A stretch of 64,000 bases of DNA from Siphonodentalium dalli (Eukaryota > Mollusca > Scaphopoda > Gadilida > Siphonodentaliidae): positions 15,562,440 to 15,626,439 of the forward strand of contig CP136061.1 in NCBI GenBank assembly GCA_032622095.1, in the 5' to 3' direction. Of the stretch, positions 56,301 through 57,986 are shown piece by piece (positions within the stretch are counted from its first letter, which is position 1; the number at the start of each line of letters is the position of its first letter). The notes under the pieces were generated by a model, which was not told the origin of the DNA, did no database searches, and saw only the letters and a list, made by a program, of their open reading frames with translations. The position numbers were made by a program, and so were the translations under genes.

Positions 56301-56952
56301 TCATTGTTGGTGATCTTCCCTGGAGATTCATATCTCACCTCTCTTTATATATATTTACAGGAGTGTCAACATACAGATTATTCATTGTTGGTGATCTTCC
56401 CTGGAGATTCATATCTCACCTCTCTTTATATATATTTACAGGAACGTCAACATACAGATTATTCATTGTTGGTGATCTTCCCTGGAGATTCACATCTCAC
56501 CTCTCCTCATATATATATTTACAGGAACGTCAACATACAGAAGCACGCTGGATAAAGCTTTAGAAAATAATAAGAAAAAGAATGAGGAAAATAAGGAGAA
56601 TATACCGTTAAAATCTCTGTTAGAGTCGACCAAGGTGAAGGTCATAGAACTCAAAACCCCGACCAAAGCTCTCACATCTGCTCTCCAGGCTGAGAAACAG
56701 AAGGCGCAGGAATTTGATGACTATTTACAGAGAGTTCTGAATGAGGACGTCTGCTACAGTGCGCAGCCAGTACCTATGATGGAGGCGGAGTTAGATTCCT
56801 CTGATTCAACAGATGTTCCACATTCTAATGGAGTTCATGATGATGGCTCACTGAGTGATAGATTGTCGAGTTTTAAATCTGACATGGACAGAATTCGGAG
56901 GTCTGATGAGATGTTCGAGAAGCGATTGAGGAATCTTATGAACTCTTTGTGA
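3535..56952 (+). CDS. MCM3AP: GANP/MCM3AP C-terminal half, 14 exons, TREX-2 scaffold (5' end beyond window)
   Basis: GANP is the large scaffold of nuclear-pore-associated TREX-2, which couples transcription to mRNA export; it binds PCID2, DSS1, ENY2 and centrins. Fourteen exons (3535-3643, 12977-13146, 25455-25612, 26561-26728, 28153-28679, 34624-34766, 36025-36219, 40304-40558, 42467-42628, 43392-43515, 44455-44650, 47146-47323, 49125-49227, 56525-56952) join at GT/AG sites with matching phase throughout and sum to 2,916 nt. The 971-residue product aligns by eye, in order, with vertebrate GANP downstream of its Sac3 domain: NGGPLP, PVYS, a charged CID helix, a basic WK..F..R.K.KR.MQ.FP.AP segment, YWKLLLALP, VPLVVLVP, DYSWPVSEY and APWTDVI. 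Human GANP has a comparable length from NGGPLP to its end. The Sac3/PCI, RRM-like and FG parts must lie upstream. Introns are enlarged by repeats that often begin exactly at splice sites. Identification is from memory of the family, not a search. Confidence 0.93.
3628..8974 (+). repeat. 45-bp tandem array of the exon 1 donor junction (~112 units)
   Basis: Each unit is 16 nt of exon 1 end (AAGGCTCTACTCCCAG) plus the donor and the first 29 intron nt (GTATGTATATAGTGATTAAA onward to CACAGTT). About 19 longer 61-bp units also carry 13 more exon nt (GTTTAACCAACTT), for example near 4078, 4229, 4786, 4936, 5177 and 5373. Units are nearly identical; rare variants are agtTacag and gtcacTgtt. The plus frame continues the exon 1 frame and is open to 4086, adding 15 residues per unit (KALLPGMYIVIKVTV). 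Long open frames on both strands come from the unit length being a multiple of 3 and are not separate genes. Confidence 0.95.
8985..9036. repeat. Partial hairpin-MITE end
   Basis: The stretch ggtactgtacactcaatccg and tttatgggaccatctccttt matches the outer arms of the foldbacks at 12.3-12.6 and 13.2-13.5 kb. It is truncated by the next repeat. Confidence 0.6.
9039..9900. repeat. Mollusc-type dispersed repeat (CTCACCTGAGAC family)
   Basis: A head hairpin CTCACCTGAGAC...GTCTCCGGTGGAGCT is followed by a gtccgtctgtctg microsatellite and degenerate ~130-bp modules containing ggttcatatttggt, cagatttgttcaaatgaggt and agggccataact. No coding capacity is seen. The type is common in mollusc genomes (known); its class is unclear to me. 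Confidence 0.8.
10215..10630. mobile_element. Hairpin MITE (GCAGAATGAGG family), copy 1
   Basis: Arms are gcagaatgaggttcccagag ggtgaattta and reverse complements such as taaattcaccctt..gggacctcatt. Copies recur at 35.06-35.58 and 57.0-57.9 kb with the same interior (cttctattt agtttctatatcccc). Confidence 0.75.
10707..10724 (+). repeat. Poly-G run
   Basis: A run of about 17 G. Similar runs occur at 11268-11280 (G), 20165-20174 (G), 26014-26039 (C, 26 nt) and 62642-62661 (C). Such runs are prone to assembly length error. Confidence 0.9.
11075..11205. mobile_element. Short TTAA MITE, family C
   Basis: TTAACCATTTCATGACCAGA at the left and CCAGGTCATGGTAATTTTGTTAA-type end at the right enclose one hairpin core (gcattctcttatatatgct / agagaatgcactgg). 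About 130 bp. Confidence 0.7.
11318..12000. repeat. Dispersed repeat, same family as 9.0-9.9 kb
   Basis: Modules ggttcatatttggtgtagat, gttccctaggtgac, agggccataactct and cttgggtgacctgg match the 9.0-9.9 kb element, more diverged. Confidence 0.75.
12340..12605. mobile_element. Foldback MITE (gagccatgg family), copy 1
   Basis: The left arm (actcaacagaatatatgcaa, tttgagccatgg) is repeated as reverse complement at 12,530-12,575 (ccatggctcaaattcattca, atatattctgttgagt). A second copy is at 13,226-13,465. Confidence 0.8.
12977..13146 (+). CDS. MCM3AP: GANP exon 2 (low-complexity linker)
   Basis: Acceptor ttccag, donor GGAGAG|GTATGT. The first two bases complete the codon left open by exon 1, and the exon ends in phase 0. 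It encodes a Ser/Thr/Pro/Gln-rich linker (residues about 37-93) ending KPRPVYSGE, which matches the PVPVYSDED motif before the vertebrate CID region. No junction repeat is visible at either edge of this exon. Confidence 0.85.
13226..13465. mobile_element. Foldback MITE (gagccatgg family), copy 2
   Basis: Begins gactgtacactaaatccggc and tatgggaccatctcc, followed by arms gagtcatggattattgcaaa and the inverted ttttgctctgagccatggct. It lies 80 bp after exon 2. Confidence 0.8.
13745..15741. mobile_element. PIF/Harbinger-like element with TAA target duplication
   Basis: Starts GGCCAAAAAAAAAAAAGG then TTTTGGTTCTCAGGCA; ends TGCCCGAGAACCAAAACAC then TTTTTTGGCC. TAA flanks both sides (13742-13744, 15742-15744). 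The flanks joined, ctagcagTAAtataagcgag, match the uninterrupted sequence on the minus strand near 20,563, an empty site. A 3-bp TWA duplication with GG..CC termini suits PIF/Harbinger. No transposase is seen; a nested repeat fills 14.23-15.48 kb. Confidence 0.82.
14230..15480. repeat. Dispersed degenerate repeat (gagttatggccctt type) with gtctgtctg microsatellite
   Basis: A cgtccgtctgtctgtctgtc tract at 14,285-14,335 precedes five or so ~130-bp modules with aaatttggtatgtgagtttc, aaaatacagatcgagtt and gagttatggcccttt. Open frames here are short and without domain. Confidence 0.75.
15745..18600. other. Intron 2 sequence without recognised gene
   Basis: Short open frames only (60-130 codons), none with a recognisable domain and none with a phase-compatible exon needed by the GANP model, since exon 2 joins exon 3 in frame. 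16.3-17.2 kb is locally less AT-rich and may be an old insertion. Confidence 0.4.
18627..18860 (+). pseudogene. Possible LINE reverse-transcriptase C-terminal remnant
   Basis: A 77-codon frame contains RGNCFNLQKHHSSTDVGQYF then FTNRVAEMWNKLPEYIVIA and ETGAFQNF. The pattern F..R....WN.LP..vv.A.....F is typical of the end of non-LTR retrotransposon ORF2 proteins. No upstream catalytic YADD part is seen in frame, so it is a fragment. Confidence 0.5.
18900..20340. other. Intron 2 sequence, unclassified
   Basis: No supported gene. Frames at 19243-19632 and 19880-20125 (PWRRRHLHVHAYDLWAI) could be decayed retroelement fragments but have no firm motif. A G-run lies near 20,165. Confidence 0.35.
20357..20770. 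mobile_element. Inverted-repeat MITE carrying the empty Harbinger site
   Basis: Inverted arms: aacattttcaatagaaaata catattccctaataagatac near 20,400-20,440, and its complement at 20,725-20,765. The interior is the reverse complement of the sequences flanking the 13,745-15,741 element (13.55-13.74 and 15.74-15.80 kb), so two copies of this MITE exist, one split. Confidence 0.75.
20848..21214. mobile_element. piggyBac-like MITE, family A, copy 2
   Basis: TTAACCCTTTACCCAACA to TGTTGGGTAAAGGGTTAA, 367 bp, two hairpin cores and an end segment aatgatatccatatttgtat. Abuts the 45-bp satellite at its right TTAA. Confidence 0.85.
21215..23960 (-). repeat. 45-bp satellite (about 60 units)
   Basis: The unit gggttaataagggaactact is followed by c(g/a)tcaatgagtatttagtatagaat. 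Several units lack one g, giving 44 bp. Minus-strand open frames repeating SLTSSSLINPFYTKY are shadows of the unit length. The same satellite occurs in opposite orientation at 47.97-48.89 kb, and two units follow the hAT element at 25,041-25,125. Confidence 0.95.
23999..25040. mobile_element. Non-autonomous hAT-like element
   Basis: Ends TAGAGATGGGCGGTACTCGG and CGCCCATCTCTA as inverted repeats, with further inverted GGTATCGGTATC motifs. It is flanked by an 8-bp duplication CTACTCGT (23991-23998 and 25041-25048) taken from the satellite unit. The 8-bp duplication and TAGAGATGGG termini are hAT features. No transposase frame in 1,042 bp. Confidence 0.88.
25126..25454. other. Intron sequence before exon 3
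   Basis: Unique AT-rich sequence; nothing recognised. Confidence 0.4.
25455..25612 (+). CDS. MCM3AP: GANP exon 3 (start of CID region)
   Basis: Acceptor gtattttcag, start in phase 0 (AIKDIARSMFLDV), donor ATGTTAAG|GTTAGT. It encodes 52 residues of amphipathic helix (VISGIARNVAVECKHAVDTI) at the start of the region that recruits ENY2 and centrin. It ends in phase 2 and the next exon supplies the third base of an Arg codon. The 3' end and donor are copied twice immediately downstream. If the second or third donor is used the frame stays open and 30 or 60 residues are added. Confidence 0.85.
25530..25805 (+). repeat. Triplicated exon 3 end plus donor (~90 bp units)
   Basis: The units start with AAGCATGC at 25530, 25644 and 25734, each running through a copy of the exon 3 end and a donor. 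Donors are at 25613 (AAG|GTTAGT), 25703 (AAG|GTTAGT) and 25793 (ACG|GTTGGT). Unit 1 is 24 nt longer (VRDTTD insertion). The copies translate as KHAVQAILxTQNAIVxSML. The reading frame is open through all three and on to 25874. Confidence 0.9.
25806..26245. repeat. Intron 3 repeats: duplicated cggctggttaaacaacacat segment and poly-C
   Basis: The segment cggctggttaaacaacacat gtggcggcccacgtc occurs at about 25,809 and 25,930. Fragments with ttcccggtcttccgatcggc occur at about 25,850 and 26,126. A 26-nt C run is at 26014-26039. Confidence 0.75.
26246..26475. mobile_element. TTAA MITE, family C
   Basis: TTAAACATTCCATGACTGGA at left and CATGATATGAAAGAGTTAA at right, with two hairpin cores (cgcatatttaagagaatgca and gtgcattctctaaaatatgc). 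Ends 85 bp before exon 4. Confidence 0.75.
26561..26728 (+). CDS. MCM3AP: GANP exon 4 (CID charged helix)
   Basis: Acceptor tctattatag, donor AATCG|GTGAGT. It encodes about 56 residues with a long charged helix (KHAERKALEREREYTLNRLS) and ELMDDILK, corresponding to the vertebrate GANP helix KERERREQERQ...LVLSELSQGLAVELMERV, the ENY2/centrin-interacting CID segment. Phases match both neighbours (2 in, 2 out). Confidence 0.9.
26694..26906 (+). repeat. 56-bp tandem copies of the exon 4 donor junction (4 units)
   Basis: The last 35 nt of exon 4 (AAACAGATAGATATCATAGT onward), the GTGAGT donor and about 20 intron nt are repeated. Three downstream copies share AAAGGAATAGAATCG|GTGAG instead of AAAGGATGAGAATCG, so one copy diverged and was then multiplied. 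The unit is not a multiple of 3, and reading through the first donor meets TGA at once, so later donors would give a truncated product. Confidence 0.92.
26907..27816. other. Intron 4 sequence, unclassified
   Basis: No exon. It includes a gataagatagataaagataa stretch at about 27,508, like a non-LTR element 3' end, and a TTAAAGGTGCC start at 26,904 that resembles the right end of the insert at 28,868-30,944. Confidence 0.4.
27817..28089. mobile_element. TTAA MITE, family B (gagtgcca), copy 1
   Basis: TTAACCCTTTGAGTGCCAGG and CTGGCACTCAAAGGGTTAA inverted ends, one hairpin core inside, and a subterminal gatgagatcggcc. Ends 64 bp before exon 5. Confidence 0.85.
28153..28679 (+). CDS. MCM3AP: GANP exon 5 (end of CID, start of C-terminal domain)
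   Basis: Acceptor ctgttttccag, donor AACCAG|GTTAGT, 527 nt, phases 2 in and 1 out. This is the largest internal exon. It holds the strongest family signature: a basic segment KHKFFSHWKSLFSKRTKIKR followed by FMQTFPQAP, matching vertebrate [23 protein letters not shown]. The ESMWYVDEKAV...NRWCDIALNAYSI part corresponds to the segment leading to the DVAWASLDLPSLV motif, seen here as EKAWQPLDIPKVI. Not junction-repeated. Confidence 0.95.
29312..29476 (+). pseudogene. THAP zinc-finger N-terminal half
   Basis: The frame starts MPYKCSVFGCGWSCD and continues ...LYSFPNDVRLRAIWQDFCGK, fitting the start of the THAP C2CH finger (C-x4-C, FP, R..W). The distal C-x2-H part is absent before the stop, so it is either one exon of a split gene or a fragment. 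Confidence 0.6.
30690..30790. other. Cluster of CACGTGATC motifs
   Basis: acgtgatcgatcacgt, aatcacgtgatcggg and tgatcacgtgac lie within 80 bp. The palindromes include E-box cores. They sit in the THAP insert; function unknown. Confidence 0.5.
31240..33640. other. Intron 5 sequence with small repeats
   Basis: Contains inverted cctgaca/tgtcagg motifs (31.73-31.85 and 32.27-32.38 kb), a 40-bp direct duplication (cagtgattatacataaaatg) at 32,790-32,870, and a foldback around 32,970-33,115. No exon supported. Confidence 0.5.
32960..33120. mobile_element. Foldback element (gaggtgaatattgac type)
   Basis: Arms cagttatcgcattgtttc, ttgacacgaggaattgtcaa and aagtcaaaattcacc pair with ggtgaatattgacttcc, ttgacaattccttgtgtcaa and gaaacaatgcgataactg. 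Confidence 0.85.
33673..34623 (+). repeat. 49-bp tandem array of the exon 6 acceptor (~19 units)
   Basis: The unit GGTTATCATATGAATGGTTT continues with gtgacagccttggactatatttttctaca. Every unit carries a pyrimidine-rich stretch and AG|GTT identical to the true acceptor; early copies have ttttttgacag instead of tttttctacag, and some lack one G (ccttgac). Bases after GGTT resemble exon 6 only weakly. Using an upstream copy would read Y-H-M-N-G-L then TGA, so only the last acceptor leads into the correct exon. Confidence 0.93.
34624..34766 (+). CDS. MCM3AP: GANP exon 6
   Basis: Acceptor tatatttttctacag, donor TACAAG|GTTGGT. The first two bases complete a Gly codon and the exon ends in phase 0. 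It encodes TYWKLLLALPESGGKDK...LLCKWLRSKF, matching vertebrate HVFWKLVLVLPD...ILANWLKVKF in the C-terminal MCM3AP-type domain. The acceptor is the last copy of a 49-bp array. Confidence 0.92.
35060..35578. mobile_element. Hairpin MITE (GCAGAATGAGG family), copy 2
   Basis: Several gcagaatgaggtccccagag / ttcaccctctgggaacctca arms nest over 520 bp, with the interior gatagaaactgaacagaagg. Confidence 0.75.
35579..35958. mobile_element. piggyBac-like MITE, family A, copy 3
   Basis: TTAACCCTTTACCCAACA to TGTTGGGTAAAGGGTTAA. Nearly identical to copy 2 at 20.8-21.2 kb. Ends 66 bp before exon 7. Confidence 0.87.
36025..36219 (+). CDS. MCM3AP: GANP exon 7
   Basis: Acceptor gttcttgttattatag, donor CTACTC|GTGAGT, 65 codons, phase 0 both sides. 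Encodes SDLLSHYRVEIDEGSKRQLAVCVRSVYGML...FSGTSAILFVMKPIP, matching vertebrate [20 protein letters not shown]...DLLGASGLMLLLPPKM. A diverged copy of its last ~45 nt and its donor lies at 38,120-38,170. Confidence 0.9.
36520..37599. mobile_element. PIF/Harbinger-like element with TTA target duplication
   Basis: GGCCAAAACAAATTAATTAA then TTGATTCTCAGGCACCGCCG at left; TTGCCTGAGAATCAATTCAA then TTTTGTTTGGCC at right; TTA at 36517-36519 and 37600-37602. Same ends as the 13.7-kb element (CTCAGGCACCGCCGC). It holds a frame at 36941-37186 with a CIKCGG...HPQCKTC Cys cluster and a basic tail, of unknown identity. Confidence 0.82.
36941..37186 (+). CDS. Small Cys-rich open frame inside Harbinger-like element
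   Basis: 81 codons with two CxxC pairs (CIKCGG and CKTCLEK) and a Lys/Arg-rich end (SRKRNFSSEKQEKLKAKRNK). Not recognised. It could be a domain remnant of a transposon accessory protein or chance. Confidence 0.3.
   Translation: MRVYVRQNFKCSDQIEIPYFSCKSFPDICIKCGGMEDLDKVDGCHPQCKTCLEKFQTVLSRKRNFSSEKQEKLKAKRNKAK
37838..38034. mobile_element. Degenerate TTAA MITE, family C
   Basis: Two hairpin cores (gcatattaagagaatgcact, gtattctcttatatatgtga) and the end ttcgcaaaatttcaagaagc tccagtcatggaaggg. The TTAA termini are decayed (gggATAA). Confidence 0.6.
38115..38325 (+). pseudogene. Diverged duplicate of exon 7 3' edge and donor, split by a foldback
   Basis: The sequence encodes MFVMKPIPDGNETPQ then a stop, against FVMKPIPDDDETLL in exon 7, followed by aTAAGTACAG in place of the GTGAGTACAA donor (GT lost). 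A segment like the next intron bases (tatgacttcaaagag against tatgacgtcaaaggc) resumes at about 38,298 after the foldback at 38,172-38,294. The copy is therefore a relic of a junction duplication, 1.9 kb from its source. Confidence 0.75.
38172..38294. repeat. Foldback with ~57-bp arms
   Basis: The arm aatgctctaagtaatcgact and onward through ttacttttcagg is followed by a near-perfect reverse complement ending atagcatt. It has almost no loop. It looks like a MITE or foldback insertion and interrupts the exon 7 copy. Confidence 0.85.
38350..39790. repeat. 68-bp array (about 18 units) inside a TTAA-type MITE
   Basis: The unit tttcctatgggataactact continues with catcaatgatgctttagtat, agaaagggttaaacttatta and tctgaaca. 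Upstream 38,350-38,520 is the MITE body (atccctttctataccaaatg, gattctcccagtcagttaaa). The 45-bp satellite shares actactcatcaatga, ttagtatagaa and gggttaa, so both look derived from this end. Confidence 0.85.
39800..40243. mobile_element. piggyBac-like MITE, family A, copy 4 (right end decayed)
   Basis: TTAACCCTTTACCCAACA at left; the right end is ttttgttggtacgt, without TTAA. The interior has a small duplication (aaaattgttaaagaatgtaa). Ends 60 bp before exon 8. Confidence 0.8.
40304..40558 (+). CDS. MCM3AP: GANP exon 8
   Basis: Acceptor ttaatttcag, donor GACAAG|GTATAT, 85 codons, phase 0 both sides. Encodes EYWLEEQDRLLTILNSKPTN then VVPLVVLVP, matching vertebrate [33 protein letters not shown], and QCVQQGLLDNVQIIPL, matching DLVSAKLISDYTVTEIP. 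No junction repeat. Confidence 0.94.
41010..41160. mobile_element. Hairpin core copy with decayed ends
   Basis: ccaatgcattctctaatata and tatataaagagaatgcattg flank gaggcgacctatgatcaact. The outer TIR is not clear. Confidence 0.6.
41876..42362. mobile_element. TTAA MITE, family B, copy 2
   Basis: TTAACCCTTTGAGTGCCACG, then gccgatctcatcggccct, to CTGGCACACAAAGGGTTAA, opposite orientation to copy 1. It includes gggttgaattttttttgggt expansions. Confidence 0.82.
42467..42628 (+). CDS. MCM3AP: GANP exon 9
   Basis: Acceptor tttctaatttaag, donor CATCAT|GTGAGT, 54 codons, phase 0 both sides. Encodes LCDAIQWLARFKPSELHLEA...FLQDSFFTLVLQNLKERRQK, matching vertebrate [21 protein letters not shown]...EFSGRFFHDRRERR. 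Followed by a short tandem copy of its donor edge. Confidence 0.92.
42611..42674 (+). repeat. Two tandem copies of the exon 9 donor junction (34 bp)
   Basis: AAAGGATACCTTCATCAT|GTGAGTATC (exon 9 edge) recurs as AAAGGATATCTTCATCAT|GTGAGTCTC beginning at 42645. Both have a full GTGAGT donor. The offset of 34 nt is not a multiple of 3. Confidence 0.9.
42675..42754. mobile_element. 80-bp minimal TTAA MITE (family B relative)
   Basis: TTAACACGTTGAGTGCCAAC and GCTGGCACTCAACGTGTTAA are close inverted ends with only about 40 bp between. It inserted directly after the exon 9 donor duplicate. Confidence 0.85.
42817..43068. mobile_element. TTAA MITE, family C
   Basis: TTAACCCTTCCATGACTGGA to CATCATGAAAGGGTTAA, with two hairpin cores. 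About 252 bp. Confidence 0.85.
43392..43515 (+). CDS. MCM3AP: GANP exon 10
   Basis: Acceptor tctattgatag, donor GCTCCAG|GTACAG, 41 codons plus 1 nt. Encodes DPNLLINFYNHCVEFLINLL...DYSWPVSEYCNS, matching vertebrate [33 protein letters not shown]. Phase 1 out, completed to a Glu codon by exon 11. The last 49 nt and the donor are repeated. Confidence 0.92.
43467..43730 (+). repeat. 66-bp tandem copies of the exon 10 donor junction (4 units)
   Basis: Each unit is 49 nt of exon 10 end (AAGGATTATTCCTGGCCGGT onward) plus the donor GTACAG and about 11 further intron nt. Starts are 43467, 43533, 43599 and 43665. The frame is open through all four, giving repeats of KDYSWPVSEYCNSHAPGTVL-FI, so use of donors 2-4 adds 22, 44 or 66 residues without a frameshift. 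Confidence 0.95.
43795..43910 (+). repeat. 57-bp direct duplication in intron 10
   Basis: ctgaatctgacatggtatgg through ggtcactagatcac occurs twice in tandem. Confidence 0.9.
44010..44072. repeat. Short hairpin
   Basis: gctttgcttcttgctgcagt and actgcagcaagaagcaaagc pair around a loop gggtgcatgcc. Confidence 0.85.
44345..44430. mobile_element. Truncated family C MITE end
   Basis: aatatataagaaaatgcact and gctcctgtcatggaagggtt then TTAA at 44427-44430. The left half is missing. Lies 25 bp before exon 11. Confidence 0.65.
44455..44650 (+). CDS. MCM3AP: GANP exon 11
   Basis: Acceptor ttacatttcag, donor ATCAAG|GTGAAT. Encodes ELPPHYWNHDDQLQNIAERLGTLGLPAF and on to SSSVFLKS, matching the vertebrate [21 protein letters not shown] region, which is less conserved. 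Phase 2 out. Confidence 0.87.
44850..45010. mobile_element. Foldback element (gaggatct.. type), copy 1
   Basis: Arms tggaatttaca..gacga, aaattaggtctgg and inverted ccagacctaattt, tgtaaattcca. A related copy is at 58,430-58,580. Confidence 0.75.
45010..45843. other. Intron 11 sequence, unclassified
   Basis: AT-rich; short minus frames without domain; nothing recognised. Confidence 0.4.
45844..46005. mobile_element. TTAA MITE, family C, right end decayed
   Basis: TTAACCCTCACATGACTGGA and agcttcctgaa at left, one hairpin core (gcgaggctccctatgtggga), catcatgaaagta at right. Confidence 0.65.
46300..46895. repeat. Dispersed repeat (tgaccttgaa / aaggtcaaggtca type)
   Basis: Modules taccaagtttcatcgaaatc, gaccttgaaatgacccgatt, tcaaggtcaaggtcacgtcg and the tail gaacagacagacagacacac. 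Repeats of this kind are common in molluscs and some other invertebrates. Short minus frames here are shadows. Confidence 0.75.
46980..47200 (+). repeat. Three tandem copies of the exon 12 acceptor (79-85 bp)
   Basis: Copies of attCCAG|GGT(A/G)AACAGGCTG plus about 45 exon nt have acceptor AGs ending at 46981, 47060 and 47145. The upstream copies diverge after GACTCA into ttatctgatttctatgtctt, which is the intron end of the next unit, and read into TAA. Only the third copy continues into the true exon. Confidence 0.92.
47146..47323 (+). CDS. MCM3AP: GANP exon 12
   Basis: Acceptor cttattaattccag, donor TCCGAG|GTACGC. The first base completes an Arg codon; phase 0 out. Encodes VNRLLVKACEDFEDSCYLM...NAPWTDVIMSCIDYKIKMVD, matching vertebrate VENLLHRTYCRW...EIPWDDLIALCINHKLRDW. 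The third acceptor copy was chosen because the earlier two lead to a stop. Confidence 0.92.
47330..47505. mobile_element. Fragment of satellite-parent MITE
   Basis: ttcattgatgagtagttatc, aaatgttcagataataagtt, gggctccttctgtact and aacatccctccaaatcaata match 38.3-38.6, 48.9-49.1 and 49.5-49.9 kb. It starts 7 nt after exon 12. Confidence 0.7.
47575..47950. repeat. Dispersed repeat with gtccgtccgtc head
   Basis: ggggtatactggattgactg tctctgtccgtttgtccgtc is followed by two ~180-bp modules (atatgaactgatctcaataa, cacaagttgcttgcca). Confidence 0.65.
47975..48893 (+). repeat. 45-bp satellite in inverted orientation (about 18 units)
   Basis: aaccctttctatattaaata plus ctcattgatgagtagttccc and tta is the reverse complement of the 21.2-23.9 kb unit. 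It has 315-bp higher-order duplication (48.27-48.58 versus 48.59-48.90) and a copied non-satellite piece (gtcaaatcagtatttaggtt) at 47,938 and 48,126. The 314-codon frame is a shadow. Confidence 0.92.
48885..49095. mobile_element. Satellite-parent MITE copy
   Basis: aggaaatgttcagaataata, atgaatccttctgcatttgt, ggaagaatccatttagtaca and gaaaaggTTAA. It lies between the satellite and exon 13. Confidence 0.7.
49125..49227 (+). CDS. MCM3AP: GANP exon 13
   Basis: Acceptor attttattgacag, donor TTACAAA|GTGAGT, phase 1 out. Encodes DVMDDMVVVYSEDNMKRFTV then TQEWKNAVRDAQLQ, matching vertebrate [28 protein letters not shown]. The last base A is completed by GA of exon 14 to Arg. Confidence 0.9.
49495..49922. 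mobile_element. Satellite-parent MITE copies before the 81-bp array
   Basis: ggaaatgttcagataataaa appears twice with inverted partner gaacttattatttaaacatt. The right end is ggagaatcaatttaatatag aaaggg. Confidence 0.65.
49960..56541 (+). repeat. 81-bp tandem array of the exon 14 acceptor junction (~81 units)
   Basis: Each unit ends with tttatatatatttacag and begins with GAACGTCAACATACAGA, the first 17 nt of exon 14, followed by ttattcattgttggtgatct and on to ctcacctctct. Acceptor versions vary: acag|gaacg, acag|taacg, acgg|gaacg and acat|taacg, so many copies have lost AG. One unit near 50,690 is 6 nt short, and those near 50,520 and 56,510 gain 2 nt. The phase that would follow exon 13 is open through the array (27 residues per unit), giving an 822-codon frame at 54095-56563, but the +2 in the last unit throws it out of frame with exon 14. 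It is not an independent gene. Confidence 0.95.
56525..56952 (+). CDS. MCM3AP: GANP terminal exon 14
   Basis: Acceptor tatatttacag, first codon (with A of exon 13) Arg, then TSTYRSTLDKALENNKKKNE; stop TGA at 56950. The end has heptad-like charged helix (DRIRRSDEMFEKRLRNLMNS), resembling vertebrate ERLKHLERLIRSSREEE near the GANP C-terminus. The KALTSALQAEKQKAQEFDDYLQRVLNED part matches [26 protein letters not shown]. The alternative AG at 56540 would shift to a frame that stops after 6 codons, so it is rejected. A candidate poly(A) signal AATAAA is at 57981. Confidence 0.93.
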
Positions 56953-56997
56953 TTGTGTGATTTTTGTCTGTTGCCATGCCTGGATATAGTATGTCTG

Positions 56998-57390
56998 AAA
57001 TTTGCAGAATGAGGGTGAATTTAATGATGCTATCCCACACGGGGAGCTAGCATCACCATATAATTCACCCTCTGGGAACCTCATTTTACTTAGGCCTCAA
57101 CTGTTGTGGCAGACCTAGGATCAGATTGAAGTTCCCCAGTTTAAGTTGGTGATGTTCACCCATTAGTCATTATGCATTTTATCTTCTGCAAATTAGGGGA
57201 TATAGAAACTGAACAGGAGGGAAAAAGTAACTAAAAACAATGTTAATTTGAGACTATAGATACTTCCCAGAAGAGGAGGCCTAAGAAGAACGAGGTCCCC
57301 CAGAGGGTGAATTTAGTGATGCTAACCAACTGCGATGTAGCATAATTAAATTAACCCTCTGGGGACCTCATTCTGCAAATGTCAGACATA
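56998..57390. mobile_element. Hairpin MITE (GCAGAATGAGG family), copy 3, in GANP 3' UTR/flank
   Basis: gcagaatgagggtgaattta / ttcaccctctgggaacctca and a second nested pair gtcccccagagggtgaattt / taaccctctggggacctcat. Confidence 0.75.
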
Positions 57391-57469
57391 CTATTGAGGA
57401 ATCGTATAAACTCATTGTGATGTTGTCTGTTGCTAGCTATAAACTTTAAAAGGTATGTAGTTAGTGATA

Positions 57470-57870
57470 ATTTGTGCCAGAGGGTGAATTTAGCAACGCT
57501 ACCTTGCATAGTGGGCTAGCATCACTGAATTCAACCTCTGGGAACCTCATTCTGCATGGCGTCATCTACTATAGGAGACATAGTCTCAGATTACAAGATG
57601 GTAAATATTGTGATGTACACCCATTGGGCACCTCGATTTGCAATGTGTCATTGTATATTTGGGGATATAGAGAAACTAAAAAGTAATCTTCGTGAAGAAG
57701 TTTCTAAAGAAACTCAAGAACTTTTTAATTTGATAATAAAGATACTTTCTGTAGAGAAGATGAGGTCTAACCAGAATGAGGTACCCAGAGGGCGAATTTG
57801 GTGGTGGTAGCCCATTGTGGGTGATAGCGTCACTAAATTCACCCTCTATGGACCTCGTTCCGGTCCGGCA
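57470..57870. mobile_element. Hairpin MITE (GCAGAATGAGG family), copy 4
   Basis: cagagggtgaatttagcaac / gaattcaacctctgggaacc, then agaatgaggtacccagaggg / aaattcaccctctatggacc. The interior matches the 10.3 and 35.4 kb copies (gggatatagagaaact). Confidence 0.72.
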
Positions 57871-57980
57871 CCTTATTCTCAGGCCTGAACTAATTGGGTC
57901 ACTCTGAGTATTGTACGCTGTCTTATTGACTACTTATGGCCACTTTAACTCTGCCAAGAAACCATGCGTAGGATAAAAAA

Positions 57981-57986
57981 AATAAA
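57981..57986 (+). terminator. Candidate poly(A) signal
   Basis: AATAAA, the first canonical hexamer after the hairpin MITEs about 1 kb past the GANP stop; an earlier one is near 57,736. Which is used cannot be told. Confidence 0.3.

Noticed and set aside
56525..56560. Alternative acceptor AG at 56539-56540 for exon 14
   Set aside because: It gives a frame ending after A-R-W-I-K-L and does not match the phase of exon 13.
54095..56563. 822-codon plus frame
   Set aside because: It is the 81-bp acceptor array read through; no start context, and it ends out of frame with exon 14.
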